Part shown: piece after piece, positions 58,316-64,000 of the stretch
Numbering within the stretch: the stretch's first letter is position 1
How the letters are laid out: every line of letters starts with the position of its first letter
From: Pseudomaricurvus sp033283175
GTDB lineage: Bacteria > Pseudomonadota > Gammaproteobacteria > Pseudomonadales > Cellvibrionaceae
Assembly (NCBI GenBank): GCA_033283175.1
Contig: JAWMQM010000002.1
Span: forward strand, 558,001 to 622,000
Length of the DNA stretch: 64,000 nt
Direction: 5' to 3'
Program-made: the position numbers and the translations under genes
The notes under the pieces: model-generated
Told to the model about the DNA's origin: nothing
Database searches by the model: none
The model's input: only the letters and a program-made list of their open reading frames with translations

Positions 58316-59275
58316 TTACATCAGACTCCAGAACTTCAGAATAAACACACCCAGACTGATACTGGGCAGCGAGACCAGGGTGATCACTGCCACCAGATTG
58401 GCCGCAAGCTCGGCATCCCCGCCGTAGGCCTTGGCCATCACGTAGCTCACCGCCGCGGTTGGACTGGCACAGAGCAGAAACACCATGCCAATCGTCTCCC
58501 CGCGCCAACCCAGCATCAATAAGGTCACTACCGACACCAGCGGCATCAGCACCAGTTTCAAGCCTGCCACTTCCGACAGCACCTGCCAATGACGACGCAT
58601 GGTACCAAAACCCAGGCTGGCGCCAATGGCAATCAGGGCCAGAGGCAAGGTCCACTGGATCCACTGATCCGTCACCACAAACCACCACTGCGGCATGTGC
58701 AGCGCCGGGAAAAACACCGTCAACAGGGCCACCAGAGCGCCCGCCAGCAAGCCGAGAATCAGCGGATTACTGAGGATGCGCCTGAGCAGTTGCCACAGCG
58801 ATACCTTGCCGCTGGCATTGGCGGCAACGAACACATAGACACTCAACAGGTTGTAGACCAGTGTCAGCACCGCCATCAGCAGCGACACCTGCGCCAGCAG
58901 TTCACTGCCGTATGCATTGAGACAGAGTGAAATGCCCACAATGCCGAGGTTGCCGCGAAAGGCGGCCTGTTCAATGACCGCAGCCTGGCGCCCTTCCACC
59001 TTCCGGTAACGATTGAGCTGCCGCGACAGCAACCAGATCAACAGCGTCACAGCCACCGTGACCGACACAACCGTGGGCTGCAGGATATCGCTGATGGGAA
59101 AACGCACCACACTGCTGAACATCAGCAGCGGCAGGCTGACGTAAAAGACCAGCGACGACATGCGACTGGTCCAGACACTGTTGATCAGGCGCAGCTGTCG
59201 CAACAGCAATCCCAACACCAGCCAGCCGAAGATCGGCAAGGTGACCGACAGGGAAAACTGCAGTGTGGCCAGCAT
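58316..59275 (-). CDS. AEC family auxin-efflux-like transporter
   Basis: A 319-residue inner-membrane protein with about ten hydrophobic helices. Family features: PIFGWLVLGLLLRQL near the N terminus, AFRGNLGIVGISLCLNAYG in the middle and CASPTAAVSYVMAKAYGGDAELAANLVAVITLVSLPS near the end. AEC members export malate, auxin-like or other carboxylates; the substrate is open. The start overlaps the rmuC stop by one base. Confidence 0.87.
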   Translation of the reverse strand: MLATLQFSLSVTLPIFGWLVLGLLLRQLRLINSVWTSRMSSLVFYVSLPLLMFSSVVRFPISDILQPTVVSVTVAVTLLIWLLSRQLNRYRKVEGRQAAVIEQAAFRGNLGIVGISLCLNAYGSELLAQVSLLMAVLTLVYNLLSVYVFVAANASGKVSLWQLLRRILSNPLILGLLAGALVALLTVFFPALHMPQWWFVVTDQWIQWTLPLALIAIGASLGFGTMRRHWQVLSEVAGLKLVLMPLVSVVTLLMLGWRGETIGMVFLLCASPTAAVSYVMAKAYGGDAELAANLVAVITLVSLPSISLGVFILKFWSLM

Positions 59276-60798
59276 CAGAGCGTTTCATCCGCCGCGATAT
59301 CACTGTCAGCGTCATCCTTGCCGGATGAAGTGTCGTTCAGCTCCGGCAGCATATCGTCACTGACCGGCAGCTGCTTCTTGGTCTTGGCGCCCAGCTGACG
59401 CAGGGTTTCCACCCGGCGCATGAGATTACCCCGTCCGGTGCTCCAGCGTTTGCGGGTCAGCTCAAAGGCTTCCTGCGCCTTGCCCAGCTGTTTGCCGATA
59501 TCTTCAAAGGCCTCCAGCAACAGCGCGAATTGATCGTACAGACCACCGGCCTGGCGGGCGATCTCCTCGGCGTTGCGATTCTGCTTTTCGTAACGCCAGA
59601 TATTCTCCACCGTGCGCAAGGTGGCCATCAGTGTGGTGGGACTGACTACCACAATGTGCTTGCTGTAGGCCTCCTGAAACAGGCCCGGCTCCTCCTGCAT
59701 CGCTGCCATAAAGGCCGCCTCCACAGGAATAAACAGAAACACAAAGTCCAGGCTGCGCAGTCCTTCCAGCTTGTCGTACGATTTGCCACTGAGTTGCTGG
59801 ATATGGGTGCGCACCGAATTGACGTGCAGTTTCAGCGCCTGGCGACGTTCCGTCTCCTCCTCGGCGGCGCAGGCCTGCTCGTAATGCAGCAGCGACACCT
59901 TGGAGTCGACAACTATGTCCTTACCCTCCGGCAGGCGCACGATCACATCCGGGTTGCGGCGACGACCGTCTTCATCCTGCAGCGCCACCTGAATGTCGTA
60001 CTCGACACCTTTCTGCAGGCCCGATTGTTCCAGCAGGCGCTCGAGAATCACCTCTCCCCAATTGCCCTGCGCCTTGTTGTCCCCTTTTAACGCTTTGGTG
60101 AGATTGACTGCATCCTGACCGATCTGGCTGGTCTGCTTCTGCAATTCGAGAATATGGCCCACCAGTTTGTTGCGTTCGGCGTTCTCCTTGTCGTAGGCGT
60201 CTTCCACCTTCTTGCGGAAAGAGTCGATCTGCTCGCGCAGGGGATCGACGCTGGCTTTCAACACCTGCTGACTCTGCTGGTTAAAGCTCTGCTGCTTCTC
60301 TTCGAAAATACGCTGCGCCAACAGGCGAAACTCACTGTTAAGCTGCTCCTTGGCGTCTTTCAACAGCGTCAGCTTCTCTTCCAGCGCACGCTTCTCCGCA
60401 TCCATTTTTGCCAGCGACGAGCGGTGTTCTGCGGTAAGCTCTCTCAACGCCACTTCACGCTCGTTCAATTGCACACGCAGGCGATTGAACTCCTCCTGGG
60501 AGGCCTGCAGTCCGGCAATCTGTTGCGTCGCCTGCATCAGTTGCTGGTGTTCCGCCTGCCAGCGACCATTGGCCTCTGTCAGTTCATGTCGCAAGCGATC
60601 CGTTTCGTCCTGCAGGTGCTGCTGCTGTTGCTGTGCCAGCACCAACTCATGGCCGGACTGCTGCAGCTGCTGCAATGTCTGGTCGGCATCCTGCGTGCTC
60701 TGGCGGGTTTTGCCGACCTGCAGGAACAACAACGCAATTGCGATGATCAAAGCGACGGACAGGAAAGCGAGTCCCACCAGTTCGGGAGTGATTACCAT
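59275..60798 (-). CDS. rmuC: DNA recombination protein RmuC
   Basis: A 507-residue protein: N-terminal transmembrane helix (LAFLSVALIIAIALLFLQVG), about 180 residues of coiled coil, then the RmuC nuclease-like core with QGNWGEVILERLLEQSGL, GRRRNPDVIVRLPEGKDIVVDSKVSL (PD-(D/E)xK-like DVIV...DSK) and FLFIPVEAAFMAA. RmuC limits DNA inversions at short inverted repeats. The acidic tail is Asp-rich. It is first in the rmuC-AEC-DUF2489 operon. Confidence 0.93.
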   Translation of the reverse strand: MVITPELVGLAFLSVALIIAIALLFLQVGKTRQSTQDADQTLQQLQQSGHELVLAQQQQQHLQDETDRLRHELTEANGRWQAEHQQLMQATQQIAGLQASQEEFNRLRVQLNEREVALRELTAEHRSSLAKMDAEKRALEEKLTLLKDAKEQLNSEFRLLAQRIFEEKQQSFNQQSQQVLKASVDPLREQIDSFRKKVEDAYDKENAERNKLVGHILELQKQTSQIGQDAVNLTKALKGDNKAQGNWGEVILERLLEQSGLQKGVEYDIQVALQDEDGRRRNPDVIVRLPEGKDIVVDSKVSLLHYEQACAAEEETERRQALKLHVNSVRTHIQQLSGKSYDKLEGLRSLDFVFLFIPVEAAFMAAMQEEPGLFQEAYSKHIVVVSPTTLMATLRTVENIWRYEKQNRNAEEIARQAGGLYDQFALLLEAFEDIGKQLGKAQEAFELTRKRWSTGRGNLMRRVETLRQLGAKTKKQLPVSDDMLPELNDTSSGKDDADSDIAADETL

Positions 60799-60902
60799 GT
60801 AGCAGAATCCTGTAAATGGTTTTGAGTTTGCCAGGCAAGATCGTTATATTTGTGCGGTTTCTGGCAAGCTGTCATCAATACTTAACGGAGTCGAGCCCGC
60901 CC

Positions 60903-61355
60903 ATGCCTCATCTGGCGACCGAAACCACCAACAAAGTCAAAGCGCTTTGTGCCGACGCTTACAGCCATTACGACCAGGGAGAGTTTCGTAAAGCCCTGCG
61001 ACTATTCTATCAAGCCTGGGTATTGCTGCCCAAACCCCAGACCCATTACGCCGAAGCAGGCTGGGTGCTGGTGGGCATCGGGGACACCTACTTCCGGCTG
61101 CGCCAGTATACCCCAGGCAGCGAAGCGCTGCGTTCTGCAGATCACTGTCCCGAGTGCCGCGGCAACCCGTTTATCCAGTTGCGCCTGGGTCAATGCCTCT
61201 ACCACCTCGGTGAGCGCCTGCCATCGCGCAACCACCTGCAACAGGCTTACACCCTGGGTGGCAAAGCCCTGTTCCAAAATGAAGATCCCTGCTACCTGAA
61301 CACCATCAGCGAGTTTGTGGCAGCCAAAGAGAATGACGCCCCCGCTGGTGAGTGA
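60903..61355 (+). CDS. TPR-repeat protein
   Basis: A 150-residue cytoplasmic protein with at least three tetratricopeptide units: AYSHYDQGEFRKALRLFYQAWVLLP, then AEAGWVLVGIGDTYFRLRQYTPGSEAL, then PFIQLRLGQCLYHLGERLPSRNHLQQAYTLGG. It is a probable protein-binding adaptor with no further domain. The ATG at 60903 is preferred over the frame start at 60816, which lies before any ribosome site; CGGAG lies a few bases before the chosen ATG. It is divergent from rmuC. Confidence 0.8.
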   Translation: MPHLATETTNKVKALCADAYSHYDQGEFRKALRLFYQAWVLLPKPQTHYAEAGWVLVGIGDTYFRLRQYTPGSEALRSADHCPECRGNPFIQLRLGQCLYHLGERLPSRNHLQQAYTLGGKALFQNEDPCYLNTISEFVAAKENDAPAGE

Positions 61356-61495
61356 CAGGCAAGCGCCAATCAGTGACCGCTGCCACGCGACAGCCGACCG
61401 ATAAAAGACAATGGACCAGGCCCGACCGGTCAGTAGTCTGTCCGGCCCGGCTGTGAGACCATGATCCTGCTTCCCAACCCGGACCCGACGCTCGC

Positions 61496-64000
61496 ATGTC
61501 CCGCACCCTGTTCAATATTCAACCGCTGCTGCCGGCCATTGCCCGCGGCGCCTGCATCCTTACACCCAACAGTCGCCTGCGCAATAAACTGCTGACCGCC
61601 TGGCACCAGCAGCAGAGCAGTGATCGCTGCAGCTGGCAGGGTCCGCAGGTCTTCAGTGTCGAAGAGTGGTTAAGCGAGCACTATCAGAAGCTGCTGGACA
61701 GTGCGGTCCAGCCTGAGCCCTGCGCCCTGATCACCACGTTTACAGCGCAACAGCTGTGGCTGAATATCATCCAGAACTCGCCCGAGGGGGCAGAACTGGT
61801 CAATCCGCTGAAACTGGCCAATGATGCCCACAACGCCTGGCAGACGCTGCAGCGCTGGCAGATCGACCCCCTGCGCCTGCAGTCGCTCTGTGATGAGCGG
61901 CAGTGGCAGTACGACTCACCATTTGCGCAATGGGCCCACAGCTTCCACGAGGCACTGCAACAGCGTCAGCTCTGCACCCGTGAGGATGTACAGGCGCAAT
62001 TGCTGCAACACTGGAACAGTACCGGCAAAGCAGCCGCTGACGAGTTGATCCTGCTGGGCTTTGACGATGTGACGCCGCTGCAGCGGGCACTCTTCGGAGC
62101 CGCCGCCGCCACATTGACAGAACTGCCCGCCAACGACCCGAAACGCCAACCCCAGTGTGTTACGGTTGCTCCCTACGCCAGCAGCGAAGATGAATTACGG
62201 GCCGCCGCCCTGTGGTGCGAGCAGATCCTGCTGCAGGATCCCGATGCCACCATCGGCGTCATTGCACCCAACCTGGGCCAGATCCGCAGCAGTGCCGAGC
62301 GTATTTTCAGCGAAGTACTGGAGCCACACTACGCCCTGCCGGAGACGCCCCGTTATACCCTGCCCTTCAACTTCTCTGCCGGTATCCCGCTGGGCGATAC
62401 CGCACTCATCAATGACGCCATGGGTCTGCTGCGCCTAAACCACCAGGAGATGGAGACACAGCAGCTGCAGCAGCTGCTCAGCTCCCCCTTCTGGCTCGCC
62501 GGTGAACAACTGGCCCTGAGCCTGCCCCTGCTGCAACGCCTGCAGCGTCACCAACGCAGCTCCCTCAGGGTTGGCAAGCTGCGTCAGTGGGTGCACAAGA
62601 TCAGCGTGACTGAAGAGGCCGATGAGCCACTGCTGCCGGCACTACCACAGTGGCAGGCACTGGATCAGGCACTGCAGGACTTTGAGTCGCTGCGGCGCCA
62701 GTTTGGCCGCGAGCACCTGCCCTCTGTGTGGCTCGAACTGTTCCGCCAGCAGTTACACCTGCTGGGCTGGCCCGGACAGCGCCGACCCGACAGTAACGAG
62801 TACCAGCAGATGAGCCAGTGGCTGCAACTGCTGGACAGCTACTGTCAGCTCGACGCCCTGCAACAGCCGGTGTCCTGCAGCCGGGCACTGGAACTGCTCA
62901 ATCAGCTGGTGGGCCAGACCCACTACCAGGCGCAAACACCGGAGACACCTATCCAGGTGCTGGGTATCCTCGAGGGTGCCGGCCTTAACTTCAGTCACGT
63001 CTGGATGCTGGGCCTGAGCCAGAACCAGTGGCCGCCGGCACCCACACCCAACCCGCTGCTGCCGCTGCCACTGCAGCGCCACTACCATATGCCCCACGCC
63101 GACGCCGACCGGGAGTTGCACTACGCCCGTGCCATTCTTGACAATTACCAGCACGGTACCGGCCAGTGGGTCATCAGCTATGCGCGCTTCGATGAGGATC
63201 GCCCGCAGCATCCCAGCCCCCTGCTGCAACCACTGCACACAGGCGGCACTCCCCGACCGGCACTGCCCGACGCCGACGCCCTGCTCAGCAGCGGCTGGCA
63301 GGCTTTCCAGCAGACCCTGGCCACCCGCCAGCGGCTGCAGTGGCTTAATATTGGCAGTGCGCCGGCGGTGAGCGAGGCGGAAAAACAGTTGATACGCGGT
63401 GGCAGCCAGATATTCCGTAACCAGGCGCTGCTGCCCCAGGCGGCATTCCTCATCCACCGCCTGCAAGCCGAGGCGCCAGCCCTGCTGGCCCGTGGCTTCA
63501 GCCCCATTGATCGGGGCCAGATCCTGCACGACGCCCTCTCCCAGCTGTGGCGACAATGGCGGACCCGCGCCGCCCTGGCCGCGCTCGACGAGAGCCAACG
63601 CCGGCAACAGATCAATGACGTACTGGAGCCCATCATCCGCCGCTATCAACAGCGGGAGCCCGAGATTTTCGGCGACCAATACTGCCTGCTGGAGCGCCAG
63701 CGCCAGCTGCAATTGATCGAACGGTGGTTGCAGCAGGAGCTGGAGCGACCGGACTTTACCGTGGTTGCCAATGAGGAGCTGCTGGAAGTGGAATTCGCCG
63801 GCCTGTCACTGCGCCTGCGTCTTGACCGCATGGATCAGCTCAGCAACGGCGAACTGCTGGTGATCGACTACAAGACCGGTAACCCCAAACCACGCCAGTG
63901 GGGCGGCGAGCGTCCGGAGGAGCCGCAACTGCCACTCTATTGCCTCTGTTACAGCGCCGACATCGCCGCCATTGTGTTTGTGCAAATCAATGCCAATGAG
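61496..64000 (+). CDS. RecB-like PD-(D/E)XK nuclease/helicase-fold protein (3' cut by window edge)
   Basis: 835 codons are open to the window end without a stop, so it is partial at the 3' end. The N terminus (CILTPNSRLRNKLL) and TPFN/AddB-like inactive helicase segments (NFSAGIPLGDTALIN, LGLSQNQWPPAP) are followed by a C-terminal nuclease domain: GQILHDALSQLW, then VIDYKTGNPKPRQW with the Asp and Lys catalytic residues. This matches the TIGR03623 putative DNA-repair family. The ATG at 61496 has no strong ribosome site. It is probably followed by a UvrD/AddA-type helicase outside the window. Confidence 0.85.
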   Translation, partial: MSRTLFNIQPLLPAIARGACILTPNSRLRNKLLTAWHQQQSSDRCSWQGPQVFSVEEWLSEHYQKLLDSAVQPEPCALITTFTAQQLWLNIIQNSPEGAELVNPLKLANDAHNAWQTLQRWQIDPLRLQSLCDERQWQYDSPFAQWAHSFHEALQQRQLCTREDVQAQLLQHWNSTGKAAADELILLGFDDVTPLQRALFGAAAATLTELPANDPKRQPQCVTVAPYASSEDELRAAALWCEQILLQDPDATIGVIAPNLGQIRSSAERIFSEVLEPHYALPETPRYTLPFNFSAGIPLGDTALINDAMGLLRLNHQEMETQQLQQLLSSPFWLAGEQLALSLPLLQRLQRHQRSSLRVGKLRQWVHKISVTEEADEPLLPALPQWQALDQALQDFESLRRQFGREHLPSVWLELFRQQLHLLGWPGQRRPDSNEYQQMSQWLQLLDSYCQLDALQQPVSCSRALELLNQLVGQTHYQAQTPETPIQVLGILEGAGLNFSHVWMLGLSQNQWPPAPTPNPLLPLPLQRHYHMPHADADRELHYARAILDNYQHGTGQWVISYARFDEDRPQHPSPLLQPLHTGGTPRPALPDADALLSSGWQAFQQTLATRQRLQWLNIGSAPAVSEAEKQLIRGGSQIFRNQALLPQAAFLIHRLQAEAPALLARGFSPIDRGQILHDALSQLWRQWRTRAALAALDESQRRQQINDVLEPIIRRYQQREPEIFGDQYCLLERQRQLQLIERWLQQELERPDFTVVANEELLEVEFAGLSLRLRLDRMDQLSNGELLVIDYKTGNPKPRQWGGERPEEPQLPLYCLCYSADIAAIVFVQINANE

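Noticed and set aside
62753..63712. 319-codon minus-strand frame opposite the RecB-like gene
   Set aside because: Shadow frame; the plus-strand frame has nuclease motifs and is open for 835 codons.

Overview
The window is one chromosomal stretch of a nitrogen-fixing gammaproteobacterium. The nif regulatory and accessory genes follow the Azotobacter/Pseudomonas stutzeri order: rnf divergent from nifL-nifA, then nifB, fdxN, nifO and nifQ. NifA is of the NifL-controlled type, and the flanks carry standard gammaproteobacterial housekeeping genes (folD beside a tRNA cluster, truC-rsuA-rsmC, rmuC, trmA, ppnP). The genus cannot be fixed from sequence alone. The structural genes nifHDK are not in this window.

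Layout. 1-19200: a truncated universal stress protein, a ribosome-hibernation factor, DUF4404, tRNA-Pro/Arg/His, folD, RNA-modification enzymes (truC, rsuA, rsmC-like), a spermidine-synthase fold protein, a DnaJ-related protein, ppnP, a clsB/ybhP-like pair, assorted oxidoreductases, a MATE exporter, an AMP/thymidine phosphorylase-PRPP synthetase pair and an MFS transporter. 19200-43000: the nitrogen-fixation island. 43000-64000: an EamA permease, a cold-shock/DUF1294 protein, MITE-like repeats, katG, MarR and flavin enzymes, an uncharacterised envelope operon, tRNA-Asp/Val with a duplicated tRNA 3' end, an orphan histidine kinase, an esterase, trmA, rmuC and the start of a RecB-like nuclease gene that runs off the end.

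Nitrogen-fixation island. By eye I found five sigma-54 promoters (GG-N10-GC) with NifA upstream sites (TGT-N10-ACA). Two face outward from the nifL/rnfA gap and share two NifA sites; an FNR-type box lies between them. One drives nifB-fdxN-nifO-nifQ-grx-bolA-nafY-like. A divergent pair near 27.4-27.6 kb carries a perfect IHF site; it should drive an ABM monooxygenase plus DUF2750 pair on the plus strand and an unknown-nifZ-like-SagB operon on the minus strand. A further promoter, at 24.47-24.59 kb, precedes an eight-gene operon: AAA+ ATPase, NifX-like protein, unknown, GST, TPR-like, rhodanese, unknown, unknown.

How it fits together. Rnf should supply low-potential electrons. NifL/NifA should regulate. 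NifB, NifO, NifQ, FdxN, Grx, BolA and the NifX-domain proteins should serve FeMo-cofactor and Fe-S supply. The AAA+/NifX-like operon and the SagB operon look like nitrogenase maturation or protection modules of unknown mechanism. They are the best candidates here for an undescribed system, because their regulation ties them to nitrogen fixation while their protein families do not explain what they do.
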